From an uncultured Prevotella sp. (GTDB lineage Bacteria > Bacteroidota > Bacteroidia > Bacteroidales > Bacteroidaceae): DNA of 40,538 nt. Location: the NCBI GenBank assembly GCA_900552675.1, contig USAI01000012.1:1-40538 (forward strand), in the 5' to 3' direction. A program made the position numbers and the translations under genes. Positions 7,480-15,404 of this stretch are shown here, piece by piece (position 1 is the first letter of the stretch; the number at the start of each line of letters is the position of its first letter). A model generated the notes under the pieces. The model saw nothing but the letters and a program-made list of their open reading frames with translations. It had not been told where the DNA came from and searched no databases.

Positions 7480-8901
7480 TTAGTGCTTGTTTACGGTGTC
7501 AAGCACCTCTTTGTTTACCGTTACTGCATATTTCTTTCTCAGTTCGGCAATCCATTTCTTCTCCAGTGCATCCTGATAGTCGGCCACCACCAGTTCGCGC
7601 ACGTCTTCATACGAAGCGGGCTTTTTCAGCACGATGCCGTAGGTGGCAGCAATGGGGTAATCTTTCGGAGCGTTGTCAACAGTGTCTTTCTTGAAGATCT
7701 CTTTGTCGACCAATGCGTTGTCGCCCTTCTTGAAGATGCCCTTTACCACTGTTATGCGACGTATGCTGTCGTTGAATGTGGTGCGCAGCTTCTCTGCCCA
7801 CTGGTCAAAGGGTAAACCCTTAATAGCCAGTTTTACAGCTTCTACGTCGGCTTCGTCTTTCACGTGGTAGGCAATGCCTTTAAAGCGAGGCTCTGACCAC
7901 GCATATTTCTTTTTGTTCTTTTTGAAGAATTTTTCCAGTGCAGCGTCGTCTTTTGCTGCCTTGTCCCATACTGTTTGGTTGCTGATTTCGTACAGAAGCA
8001 GTCCGTCGTGATATTCACGTATGAGGTTCTTTAGATCGCTGTCGGCAGCCTCCATCTCGGCCGCTTTGCGGTCAATCACCTGTTCGGCCGTCAGTTTCGG
8101 CGTGGCAGCCTTGGCAATAGAGTCGATACATTGCGAGATGATGCGCTCGCGCACCATGTGCTGATCCATATATCTGGCAATGTCGGCCTTTACCGAGTCG
8201 AAGGGGAAGAAGTTGCCTTTGTCCTTTAGCAGTACGATGTGGTAGCCCACGGGCGAGAGAAACGGCTTTGACAGTTCGCCCTTCTTCATGGCAAATATCG
8301 TTTGTTCAAACTCTTTAATGGTTTGCCCTTTCGTTATCCACGACAGGTCGCCACCACGTTTTGCCGAGCCCTTATCGTCAGAGCACTGTTCGGCCACAGT
8401 AGCAAAATCGGCACCTTTCTTCAGCACGTTGTATATGCTATCTGCCTTCAGTCGTGCTTTTTCCTGCTGTTCGGCGGTAGCTTTCTGTCGCACGCCCACC
8501 AAGATGTGTGCGGCATGCACCATGCCACCTAACGAGTCGATGCGTGTGCGTGTTTCGTCATAGATGCGCCTTGCCTCACGGTCCTTCACCTGCTGTGTGA
8601 AGAAGGCGGGACGTATTTGCTGGTCGCGGTAGCTTTGAAATTCGTTGCGGAAACTCTTGGTGGTATCGATGCCTGCCTCTTCGGCAGCCAGCACCTTCAG
8701 TTTATAGTTGATGAAGAGGTCGACATAGTCGGCCACGCTCTTCTTGTCAACCACTGTTTCAGAGTTGTTTTTGTTGTACGAATATTCAAACTCGGAGCGC
8801 GACACCGGCTTACCATTGATGGTCATAATGGTAGGGTCGGTTTGAGCGAGGGCCGTAGCTGCCTGAATGAGCAGTGCAGCCATGAGTGCAAATGGCTTCA
8901 T
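7480..8901 (-). CDS. Parvulin-type peptidyl-prolyl isomerase
   Basis: The preferred start is MKPFALMAALLIQAATALAQ, which begins a clean signal peptide (473 aa). The open frame extends 10 codons further, to 8931, into an upstream hairpin. A SurA/PrsA-type N-terminal segment (PTIMTINGKPVSRSEFEY) precedes one clear parvulin domain: VHAAHILVGVR, FATVAEQCSDDKGSAKRGGDLSWI and PVGYHIVLLKDKG. The C-terminal half (about 270-473) is Lys-rich with no motif I recognise. It is probably a periplasmic folding catalyst working with the SurA-like protein encoded next. It lies 91 nt after guaB. Confidence 0.88.
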   Translation of the reverse strand: MKPFALMAALLIQAATALAQTDPTIMTINGKPVSRSEFEYSYNKNNSETVVDKKSVADYVDLFINYKLKVLAAEEAGIDTTKSFRNEFQSYRDQQIRPAFFTQQVKDREARRIYDETRTRIDSLGGMVHAAHILVGVRQKATAEQQEKARLKADSIYNVLKKGADFATVAEQCSDDKGSAKRGGDLSWITKGQTIKEFEQTIFAMKKGELSKPFLSPVGYHIVLLKDKGNFFPFDSVKADIARYMDQHMVRERIISQCIDSIAKAATPKLTAEQVIDRKAAEMEAADSDLKNLIREYHDGLLLYEISNQTVWDKAAKDDAALEKFFKKNKKKYAWSEPRFKGIAYHVKDEADVEAVKLAIKGLPFDQWAEKLRTTFNDSIRRITVVKGIFKKGDNALVDKEIFKKDTVDNAPKDYPIAATYGIVLKKPASYEDVRELVVADYQDALEKKWIAELRKKYAVTVNKEVLDTVNKH

Positions 8902-8924
8902 ATATGATATGTGTGTAGATGTAA

Positions 8925-8973
8925 ATTCCATCTCCGCGCCCTTATATATAAAAGGTGTGCGCGGGGATGGAAT
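8925..8973. terminator. Long 15-bp hairpin between guaB and the PPIase gene
   Basis: ATTCCATCTCCGCGC (8925-8939) pairs with GCGCGGGGATGGAAT (8959-8973); the single non-Watson-Crick position is U-G in plus-strand RNA but A/C in minus-strand RNA. GTTTTTA follows on the plus strand only. In the guaB direction no strong T run follows, so it may act as a processing site, 3'-end stabiliser or partial terminator inside the operon. Confidence 0.55.
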
Positions 8974-8992
8974 GTTTTTATACTATTTTTTA

Positions 8993-10471
8993 TTACTGAG
9001 GACGCGAATAGTTAGGCGCCTCACTGGTGATGGTGATGTCGTGTGGATGACTCTCCATTACGCCAGCATTGGTAATGCGTGTAAACTTAGCGTTGTGCAG
9101 CAAGTCGATGGTTTGAGCACCACAGTAGCCCATGCCCGAGCGCAAGCCACCGATAAGCTGGTAGATAACCTCCTGTACGGTGCCTTTGTAAGGAACACGT
9201 CCAGCGATGCCTTCGGGCACCAGCTTCTTCACGTCCTTGGTGCCAGCCTGGAAGTAGCGGTCTTTTGATCCGTTCTCCATAGCCTCGAGCGAACCCATGC
9301 CACGGTAGCTCTTAAACTTACGACCGTTGAAGATGATGGTATCGCCAGGGCTTTCCTCGGTACCTGCTACCAGCGAGCCAATCATTACGCAGCTACCGCC
9401 AGCGGCGATGGCCTTCACGATGTCGCCCGAATAGCGCAAACCGCCATCAGCGATGAGGGGTACGCCAGTGCCTTTCAGTGCCGAGTAAACGTCGTACACG
9501 GCGCTAAGCTGAGGAACGCCTACGCCTGCTACCACACGTGTGGTGCAGATTGAACCCGGTCCGATGCCCACCTTGATGGCGTCGGCACCATTTTCAACCA
9601 GCATCTTTGCTGCGGCGCCAGTGGCTACGTTGCCCACCACAATGTCAACATTGGGGAAAGCAGCCTTGGCCTGAATAAGCTTCTCAATAACATATTTTGA
9701 GTGGCCATGGGCGGTGTCGATAACGATGGCGTCGGCACCAGCCTCTACCAGTGCTTCCATGCGGTCGAGTGTGTCGGCAGTAACGCCTACACCAGCAGCC
9801 ACGCGCAAACGTCCTTTTTCGTCTTTGCACGCCATAGGTTTATCCTTGGCCTTTGTGATGTCTTTATAGGTAATCAGTCCTACGAGGCGGTTGTTGCTGT
9901 CAACCACGGGCAACTTTTCAATCTTGTTGCTCTGCAAAATGTCGGCAGCGGCGGCCAGGTCGGTCTGAATGTGTGTGGTAACAAGGTTTTCTTTTGTCAT
10001 CACCTCGTCGATAAGCTTATCGAGATGACGCTCGAAACGCAGGTCGCGGTTTGTGACGATACCTACCAAATGGTTGTCGTCGTCGACGACGGGTATACCA
10101 CCAATGTGATATTCGGCCATGATGTCGAGGGCATCTTTCACGGTCTTGCCGCGACGAATGGTCACAGGGTCGTAAATCATACCGTTCTCGGCTCGTTTCA
10201 CGATAGCCACTTGGCGTGCCTGTTCTTCTATCGACATATTCTTATGAATAACGCCGATACCACCTTCGCGTGCGATGGCAATAGCCATAGCCGACTCAGT
10301 CACGGTGTCCATGGCCGCTGTGACGAAGGGAACGTTCAGCTCGATGTTTCTCGAGAACTTTGTTTTCAACTCTACCGTTTTCGGCAGTACCTCTGAATAA
10401 GCAGGGATCAGAAGGACGTCGTCAAAAGTGAGGCCGTCCATTACAATTTTATCTGCAACAAATGATGACAT
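8993..10471 (-). CDS. guaB: Inosine-5'-monophosphate dehydrogenase
   Basis: GuaB oxidises IMP to XMP with NAD+, the committed step of GMP synthesis in the cytoplasm. This 492-residue protein has the family's usual length. It starts with GLTFDDVLLIPAYSEV, carries two CBS domains (about 95-215; GGIPVVDDDNHLVGIVTNRD and KLPVVDSNNRLVGLITYKD), and has the catalytic loop GIGPGSICTTRVVAGVGVP with nucleophile Cys309. The IMP-binding IADGGLRYSGD and the flap region after YRGMGSLEAM are present. It heads the minus-strand block that continues into the PPIase genes; a TAnnTTTG box lies just upstream. Confidence 0.98.
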   Translation of the reverse strand: MSSFVADKIVMDGLTFDDVLLIPAYSEVLPKTVELKTKFSRNIELNVPFVTAAMDTVTESAMAIAIAREGGIGVIHKNMSIEEQARQVAIVKRAENGMIYDPVTIRRGKTVKDALDIMAEYHIGGIPVVDDDNHLVGIVTNRDLRFERHLDKLIDEVMTKENLVTTHIQTDLAAAADILQSNKIEKLPVVDSNNRLVGLITYKDITKAKDKPMACKDEKGRLRVAAGVGVTADTLDRMEALVEAGADAIVIDTAHGHSKYVIEKLIQAKAAFPNVDIVVGNVATGAAAKMLVENGADAIKVGIGPGSICTTRVVAGVGVPQLSAVYDVYSALKGTGVPLIADGGLRYSGDIVKAIAAGGSCVMIGSLVAGTEESPGDTIIFNGRKFKSYRGMGSLEAMENGSKDRYFQAGTKDVKKLVPEGIAGRVPYKGTVQEVIYQLIGGLRSGMGYCGAQTIDLLHNAKFTRITNAGVMESHPHDITITSEAPNYSRPQ

Positions 10472-10496
10472 AAGTACTTTTGAAATTTATTGCGTG

Positions 10497-10504
10497 CAAA
10501 TTTA
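10497..10504 (-). promoter_or_regulatory. Putative -7 box (TAAATTTG) of guaB
   Basis: TAAATTTG on the minus strand lies about 25 nt before the guaB start codon. A TTTG lies upstream but only 14 bp away, shorter than the usual 19-21, so only the -7 element is supported. Confidence 0.5.
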
Positions 10505-10654
10505 GCAATAAAAATTCACAAAATGCCTATCTTCACACCCTTTCTTTTTCGTGTTAATGCTATTTAACGTCACTTTTCTGTGGTAGGGTTTTATAATGGA
10601 AAGAAAAAGAGGGCGATAAAAAGGCAGAAAGATGTTGCAAACTGTCAATATAAA

Positions 10655-10722
10655 CGCAAAAAGAACAGCAAAGGCGGCGCGCTATTTGTGCTAAATAGCA
10701 TGGGGCGCGTGGCTTTTGCTGT
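10655..10722 (-). terminator. Terminator of the LRR gene
   Basis: A large imperfect hairpin pairs ACAGCAAA-GGCGGCGCGCTATTT with AAATAGC-GGCGCGTGGCTTTTGCTGT (10665-10722). On the minus strand it is followed by TCTTTTTGCG (10655-10664). It lies 26 nt after the stop codon of the LRR gene and before the guaB promoter. Confidence 0.75.
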
Positions 10723-10747
10723 CCTTTTGTTATCTAATAAGATGAGG

Positions 10748-12613
10748 TTAGCGCATCATTTTGCGCACCTTGCCATTTGCATCGACCACAATGTGTAGGC
10801 CCTTTGTTCCAGGCATAGCGCGGCGTCCGTCAAGGGTGTATGTGGCAGCATGGCCTACCTTGTTAAAGGCTGTTGCGCTGTGGATACCCGTTGAAGACAA
10901 CTCGCTGACTTTGAGGAAGTAGTTCCATCCCTCAGCATCATTGTAGGTTTCTACTGTTCCAGCGGGCACATACAGGTGGCAGTCGGTGTTGCTCACGTTG
11001 TAGAAGGTTTCGGCATACTCGGCAGTTGAAACCGTAGGCGGCACTGTGGCATAGCAACGCAGCGTTTTGAGGTTGGGGCATGAGAGAGCATACTCGCCCA
11101 TGAACTCGAGTGTAGAGGGCAGCGATGCTTCAGTTAGTCCAGCGTAACAGAAGGCGTTGTCGCCAATCTCGGTTACACCTTCAGGCACGGTCAGCGTCTT
11201 CAAGCTGTCGCAGAAGTGGAAGGCCGAGGTGCCGATGGTGCGCAACGAGGTGGGCAGAGCCAGTGCTTCAATGCTGAGGTTAGCCATACAGGCCGAGTCG
11301 GCTATCAGCACGGTGCCATCTTCAACGGTCAGTGTGCCAGCCTCGCGGTTTGCGGGGCAGAAGCGCAGTGCCTTGTCAACATTGCTATACAGCACACCGT
11401 CAACATCGTGGAAGAAGCTGTTCTCCTTGGGCACGGTAACGGTTTTCAGACTGTCGGTAAAGGTTCCCACGGCATCAATGTCGGTTACCGATGTGGGCAG
11501 CGTGATGTTGCGCAGGTTATAGCTGCTGTTGAACATATATTTTGTTATCTTGTTGTCTTCAGTGCCATAGTATTTGCCATCATAATAGCAATACATTGAG
11601 CCACCTTTCTTAATGGTAGCATCGCTGAGGTCGAGGTCGGCGAGGTTGCCTGTTGACGACATACCACGAATGTAGCCCACGTCGGTACCATCGATGGGTC
11701 CGCTAATCTTCATTTTCTTTACGCGGAACTCTTGGTCGGGGTAGGTGTAGTGGAACTGCAGGTCGAAGCTGCCAGCCGAGGGCAGAGTCATTTCAATCTG
11801 GTCATAATCGTGACCAATCTTTGCGTCGGGGCTGTATTCGAAGATGTTAAACTGGCTCCAAGCCTCTTGAGCTTTGTAGCTGTCGCTGCTACCATCGGGT
11901 ACGTAGATGCGCAGATAGGTCTCGTTGGTACCAGTGAACACGTTTTCCCACTCGCTTTTATAGAAAGCTTGTGGAGCCGTGGTTGAGCAGCAGATAACGT
12001 TCTTAAGGCTTGAGCAGTAGTTGAAGGCCAGGTCGTCGATGGTGGTGACGTTGGCCGGAAGAACAACCTGCTTCAGGTTGCCACAGTTGCCAAAGGCGTC
12101 TTCGCCAATGGTGAGGGCGTTCTTTGTGGGCATCTCGATGTTGGTGAGGTTCTTGCAGAAGGCCATGGCCGACTTGCCAATGGCTTTCGCATCTTTTGGC
12201 ATCTTGATGCTGGTGATGCGTCCGCAGTTGTAGAAGAGGAAGTCACCCACCACGTCATCTTTAGCATAATAATCAACGTATCCGCTCACAGCAAAACTGT
12301 ATTCAGAGTGGTAGGCAGCGCCACCTTTCACGATGTGGGCTTCTGACATATCGAGCTCGCGAAGGGCGCCAATGTATACGGCCGACTCCTCGTCATCGTT
12401 GCCGCCTGCCATATTGCGCAGCACAGCCAGGTCGTCGCCGTTCAACTGGCCAGTAACGGTTAATTGTTTCACTTGGCTCAGATACTCTGGGTTAGCAGCC
12501 TCTACGAGGCTTTCCAGTGTTCCGGCAGTATTCACTTTAATGGTAAGCGACTCTTGTGCCAGCATGCTATGTGCTGTGAACAGGAGCGAAATAGAAAGTA
12601 GAAATTGTTTCAT
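10748..12613 (-). CDS. Secreted leucine-rich repeat (BspA-like, LRR_5) protein
   Basis: This 621-residue protein has signal peptide MKQFLLSISLLFTAHSMLAQ. Two blocks of BspA-type repeats (about 110-220 and 355-560) show the pattern IGxxAFxxCxxLxxVxLPxxVTxIxxxAF, for example IGEDAFGNCGNLKQVVLPANVTTI and IGTSAFHFCDSLKTLTVPEGVTEIGDNAF. The C-terminus (YTLDGRRAMPGTKGLHIVV, ending in a basic tail) resembles the DGR/KGLYIV tails of exported Prevotella proteins that may be sorting signals; this is inferred. It is probably surface exposed, binding host or matrix ligands as known for BspA. It is monocistronic, with its own promoter box and terminator. Confidence 0.88.
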   Translation of the reverse strand: MKQFLLSISLLFTAHSMLAQESLTIKVNTAGTLESLVEAANPEYLSQVKQLTVTGQLNGDDLAVLRNMAGGNDDEESAVYIGALRELDMSEAHIVKGGAAYHSEYSFAVSGYVDYYAKDDVVGDFLFYNCGRITSIKMPKDAKAIGKSAMAFCKNLTNIEMPTKNALTIGEDAFGNCGNLKQVVLPANVTTIDDLAFNYCSSLKNVICCSTTAPQAFYKSEWENVFTGTNETYLRIYVPDGSSDSYKAQEAWSQFNIFEYSPDAKIGHDYDQIEMTLPSAGSFDLQFHYTYPDQEFRVKKMKISGPIDGTDVGYIRGMSSTGNLADLDLSDATIKKGGSMYCYYDGKYYGTEDNKITKYMFNSSYNLRNITLPTSVTDIDAVGTFTDSLKTVTVPKENSFFHDVDGVLYSNVDKALRFCPANREAGTLTVEDGTVLIADSACMANLSIEALALPTSLRTIGTSAFHFCDSLKTLTVPEGVTEIGDNAFCYAGLTEASLPSTLEFMGEYALSCPNLKTLRCYATVPPTVSTAEYAETFYNVSNTDCHLYVPAGTVETYNDAEGWNYFLKVSELSSTGIHSATAFNKVGHAATYTLDGRRAMPGTKGLHIVVDANGKVRKMMR

Positions 12614-12666
12614 CCGCCTTGGGCTTTTGTCTTGTTGTGTAGTGTTACTTTATTTAATTATGGTTG

Positions 12667-12674
12667 CAAAAGTA
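12667..12674 (-). promoter_or_regulatory. Putative -7 box (TACTTTTG) of the LRR gene
   Basis: TACTTTTG on the minus strand lies about 55 nt before the start codon; no good TTTG is found at the expected distance upstream. Confidence 0.4.
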
Positions 12675-12753
12675 ATATTTTTCTTTTGATTTTCTTACAC
12701 TTTGTTAAAATATTTTTAAAAACACATGCATTTATTTTGTTTGGGACACTTGC

Positions 12754-13296
12754 TTATAACTGCAATTCGTTCAATATTTCTCCGTCCAGTGTGCGCAAAC
12801 TTAGCCTCTTGCCATCAAGAATGGCGAAGGTGGGCACGTTGCCACCTTTAGGAAATGTTATCGAGCCTGTGTTGCACACCACCTGGCCGTTGGGCGTGCG
12901 TTCCAACTTCTGTAAATGAGTGTGTCCATAGAAGAACACGTCGTGTAGGCAGGGCGGCATATTGTCTTCATTATAGATATGTCCGTGTGTGAGAAACAGG
13001 CGGCGCCCTTCGTCTACCACTACGGCATAGGGTGCCATGATGGGGAAGTGTAGCAGCATTTGGTCAACCTCCGAGTCGCAGTTGCCACGCACGGCCACAA
13101 TATTTTCTTTCATTGCGTTTAGGCGGTCAGCAATGCCTTTGGGGTCGATGCCCTCAGGAATACTGTTGCGCGGGCCATAGTTAAGGATGTCGCCCAATAT
13201 CAACAGCATTTCGCATTGTTCACGTTTATATATCTCCAGCACTTGCTCAAGGGCTGGCAACGACCCATGTATGTCGCTCACAATAAGATATTTCAT
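12754..13296 (-). CDS. YfcE-like metallophosphodiesterase
   Basis: This 180-residue calcineurin-like phosphoesterase belongs to the YfcE group, which hydrolyses phosphodiesters with two metal ions, usually Mn2+. All metal-binding motifs are present: DIHG (D8, H10), GD (D36), GNCD (N72), THGH (H104, H106) and GHTH (H125, H127). Length matches E. coli YfcE (184 aa). No signal peptide is visible, so it is cytoplasmic; the physiological substrate is unknown. It is preceded by a TAnnTTTG box and a MITE-like element. Confidence 0.92.
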   Translation of the reverse strand: MKYLIVSDIHGSLPALEQVLEIYKREQCEMLLILGDILNYGPRNSIPEGIDPKGIADRLNAMKENIVAVRGNCDSEVDQMLLHFPIMAPYAVVVDEGRRLFLTHGHIYNEDNMPPCLHDVFFYGHTHLQKLERTPNGQVVCNTGSITFPKGGNVPTFAILDGKRLSLRTLDGEILNELQL

Positions 13297-13334
13297 GTTG
13301 TTTAATGTGTTATTGTTTTTAATTGTTGTTGATG

Positions 13335-13342
13335 CAAAGGTA
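13335..13342 (-). promoter_or_regulatory. Putative -7 box (TACCTTTG) of the yfcE-like gene
   Basis: TACCTTTG on the minus strand lies about 40 nt before the start codon. The nearest TTTG upstream is 23 bp away, slightly long for the consensus. Confidence 0.45.
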
Positions 13343-13405
13343 TATATTCCGTTCTTCTAAAAATACAAAATACAAGCAAGCCCTAACGACCGATTGGGAA
13401 TAAAA

Positions 13406-13580
13406 GAGGGTGTGTCAAAATAGAAGTTAAAAGAAGTTTGGGCTTCGCCCGAAGTTAACAGAAGTTAGCGGACATATGTATAAATTGCTGAAAATAAAGC
13501 ATTTGTCTGTTAACTTCCATCCATCGTAGATGGATTAACTTCTTCTTAACTTCCTCTAACTCCTATTTTGACACACCCTC
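13406..13580. mobile_element. 175-bp MITE-like element with 18-bp perfect terminal inverted repeats
   Basis: The ends GAGGGTGTGTCAAAATAG (13406-13423) and its exact reverse complement (13563-13580) bound a gene-free 175-bp segment. Subterminal GAAGTTA motifs repeat in opposite orientation at both ends, and two small hairpins lie inside (GGGC-TTC-GCCC, and ATCCATC-GTA-GATGGAT at 13519-13535). No transposase is encoded and no target-site duplication is obvious. The TGTGTCAAAA ends are of the kind seen on Bacteroidales insertion sequences, so mobilisation in trans is plausible. Confidence 0.75.
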
Positions 13581-13645
13581 CCCAAAAAAAGTTCAGTTGC
13601 AGGGTGGCACGATGGCGCAAGTGTGAAAAACGAAGAACCTCGTGT

Positions 13646-14545
13646 TTACACCAAATGAGCTATCAGTTCCTCGCGGTCGCCCTCAAGCATATCAATGACA
13701 GGTATCTCAACCATGGTGTAGCAGCCAGGCTGCTGGTGCATAGAGGCGCGTGCCACGTTCACCAGCACTTGGCCAGTAAGTGCAGGGTTGTTGATGCACA
13801 TATCAAACTGTAAGCGCTGGTTTTGTGTCTTTCCGCTCACACCCTTGCGCACCAAGTTCACACCATGACCCATATCGCGCACCGCATCAACCGATGGCAC
13901 GGCAAATACGTGCGTTTCGTCGTTGGCAAAATAGGGGTCGGCCTTGATGGCAGCCGTTACGTCTTCCAGCTTGGCACCCTCTTCCAGCTCAACATACACC
14001 ATGCGGCGGTGCAGACCTTCGCCCTTCGGAATGGTCACTGACAGAGCGTTCTTCACACCTTCTTTAGAGCGTACGCACACGCTATGACCCATCGACATGC
14101 CTGGGCCAAAGTTGGTGTAGGTCAGGCCTTTAGGCGCAAGACTCTGCATCAGTGTGCGCACAATGCTGTCAGAACCAGGATCCCAGCCAGCTGCAATCAC
14201 AGCCACAGCGTCATGTGCTTTGCACAACGGCATGAGCCGAGCACGATAGTCGACAATAGAGGTGTGAATGTCGAAACTATCAACGGTGTTGATGCCCAAG
14301 GGCAATATCTGTTTAGCATATTCTTCGCACGAGCGAGAGGGGGTGGCAAGGATGGCCACATCAACATCTTTTAGCTCGCGAATGTCTTTTACAACATCAT
14401 ATTGTGCCAACTCGGCGGGCTTGTTCTCGGCACCATGACGGCGCACAATGCCTGCCACTTCAAAGTCATTAGCGGCCTCAAGGGCCTCAAGGGCATAATG
14501 GCCTATATTGCCATAGCCCACAATAGCAGCTCTTATTTTCTTCAT
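13646..14545 (-). CDS. ddh: meso-Diaminopimelate D-dehydrogenase
   Basis: Ddh makes meso-diaminopimelate in one step from tetrahydrodipicolinate, ammonia and NADPH, supplying lysine and peptidoglycan. This 299-residue protein has the N-terminal Rossmann motif IVGYGNIGHYALEAL, RRHG after strand 2 (NADP+ phosphate contact), and the conserved substrate region AAGWDPGSDSIVRTLMQ with NFGPGMSMGHS. Length and motif order match the family throughout. A well-formed promoter lies upstream at 14620-14650. It is divergent from the rfb genes. Confidence 0.96.
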   Translation of the reverse strand: MKKIRAAIVGYGNIGHYALEALEAANDFEVAGIVRRHGAENKPAELAQYDVVKDIRELKDVDVAILATPSRSCEEYAKQILPLGINTVDSFDIHTSIVDYRARLMPLCKAHDAVAVIAAGWDPGSDSIVRTLMQSLAPKGLTYTNFGPGMSMGHSVCVRSKEGVKNALSVTIPKGEGLHRRMVYVELEEGAKLEDVTAAIKADPYFANDETHVFAVPSVDAVRDMGHGVNLVRKGVSGKTQNQRLQFDMCINNPALTGQVLVNVARASMHQQPGCYTMVEIPVIDMLEGDREELIAHLV

Positions 14546-14619
14546 AAGTGAATTGCTTTTATTAATTGTTTTATCGTCTCTGATTTGCTTTTATTGACGT
14601 GATTGTCTTTTTCTCGTTG

Positions 14620-14650
14620 CAAATTTACACTATTCTTGCGACAATGCAAC
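14620..14650 (-). promoter_or_regulatory. Bacteroidetes-type promoter of ddh
   Basis: Minus strand: GTTG (14650-14647), a 19-bp spacer, then TAAATTTG (14627-14620). The predicted leader is about 65 nt. Confidence 0.6.
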
Positions 14651-14763
14651 ACTTTGTGCCCTTTTTCTATCTACAAGAAGGCAACAAATAACAATCTGAA
14701 AGATTACGCCATACCCACACGAAAAAATGTAACCTGGCACGTGGTTGTTCAAGAAATAATGTG

Positions 14764-14771
14764 TATCTTTG
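14764..14771 (+). promoter_or_regulatory. Putative -7 box (TATCTTTG) of the rfb genes
   Basis: TATCTTTG matches TAnnTTTG. The predicted start near 14778 leaves a leader of about 55 nt before rfbC. No TTTG is seen at the standard distance upstream. Confidence 0.5.
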
Positions 14772-14833
14772 TGCCACCACAGCACAGCACCATTAGGGTG
14801 CGTGCATTGACACTTACAGATAAAGAAAAAGAT

Positions 14834-15382
14834 ATGGAAGTAATAAAAACTGGCATCGAGGGCGTGTATATCATCGAACCACGCTTGTTTAAAGATGCTC
14901 GTGGCTATTTTTTTGAAAGCTTTTCGCAACGCGAATTTGAAGAAAAAGTAGGACCCATACAGTTCGTGCAAGACAACGAGAGCATGTCGTCATACGGCGT
15001 GATGCGTGGCCTGCACTTTCAGCGTCCGCCCTACACTCAGAGCAAGTTAGTGCGCTGTGTGCGTGGCGCCGTGCTTGACGTGGCTGTCGACCTACGTAAG
15101 GGGTCGGCTACCTATGGACAGCACGTAGCCGTAGAACTGACCGAGGACAACCATCGCCAGTTCTTCATACCGAAAGGCTTTGCCCATGGTTTTGCTGTGT
15201 TGAGCGAAACCGCCGTGTTCCAGTATAAGTGCGACGAGTTTTACCATCCCGAGGCCGATGGCGGCATCTCTATCCTTGACGCCTCGCTGGGCATCGACTG
15301 GCGTATTCCTATTGATAAGGCCATCTTGTCAGAGAAAGATACGAAGCACCCCATGCTGAACAATTTTGATAGTCCGTTCTAA
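14834..15382 (+). CDS. rfbC: dTDP-4-dehydrorhamnose 3,5-epimerase
   Basis: RfbC/RmlC is the third enzyme of dTDP-L-rhamnose synthesis. The start MEVIKTGIEGVYIIEPRLF gives 182 residues, the normal size; upstream in-frame codons to 14603 cover the promoter region and look non-coding. The cupin fold is evident: DARGYFFESF, then GVMRGLHFQRPPYTQSKLVRC with catalytic His61, and FFIPKGFAHGFAVLSE. It is followed after 22 nt by rfbD, and then rfbB, in one operon that supplies L-rhamnose for O-antigen or capsule. Confidence 0.96.
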   Translation: MEVIKTGIEGVYIIEPRLFKDARGYFFESFSQREFEEKVGPIQFVQDNESMSSYGVMRGLHFQRPPYTQSKLVRCVRGAVLDVAVDLRKGSATYGQHVAVELTEDNHRQFFIPKGFAHGFAVLSETAVFQYKCDEFYHPEADGGISILDASLGIDWRIPIDKAILSEKDTKHPMLNNFDSPF

Positions 15383-15404
15383 ACACATTATATAATATAT
15401 TGTT

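Larger units (their letters stand above)
13297..13645. other. Intergenic region between yfcE-like gene and ddh
   Basis: It contains the yfcE-like promoter box at 13335-13342 and the MITE-like element at 13406-13580. I see no gene in it. Confidence 0.6.

Noticed and set aside
9701..10396. 231-codon plus-strand open frame within guaB
   Set aside because: It is antisense to the CBS and N-terminal parts of IMP dehydrogenase; no independent signal.
10580..10798. 72-codon plus-strand open frame between guaB and the LRR gene
   Set aside because: It spans the LRR terminator hairpin and has the Lys-rich composition of A-rich DNA.
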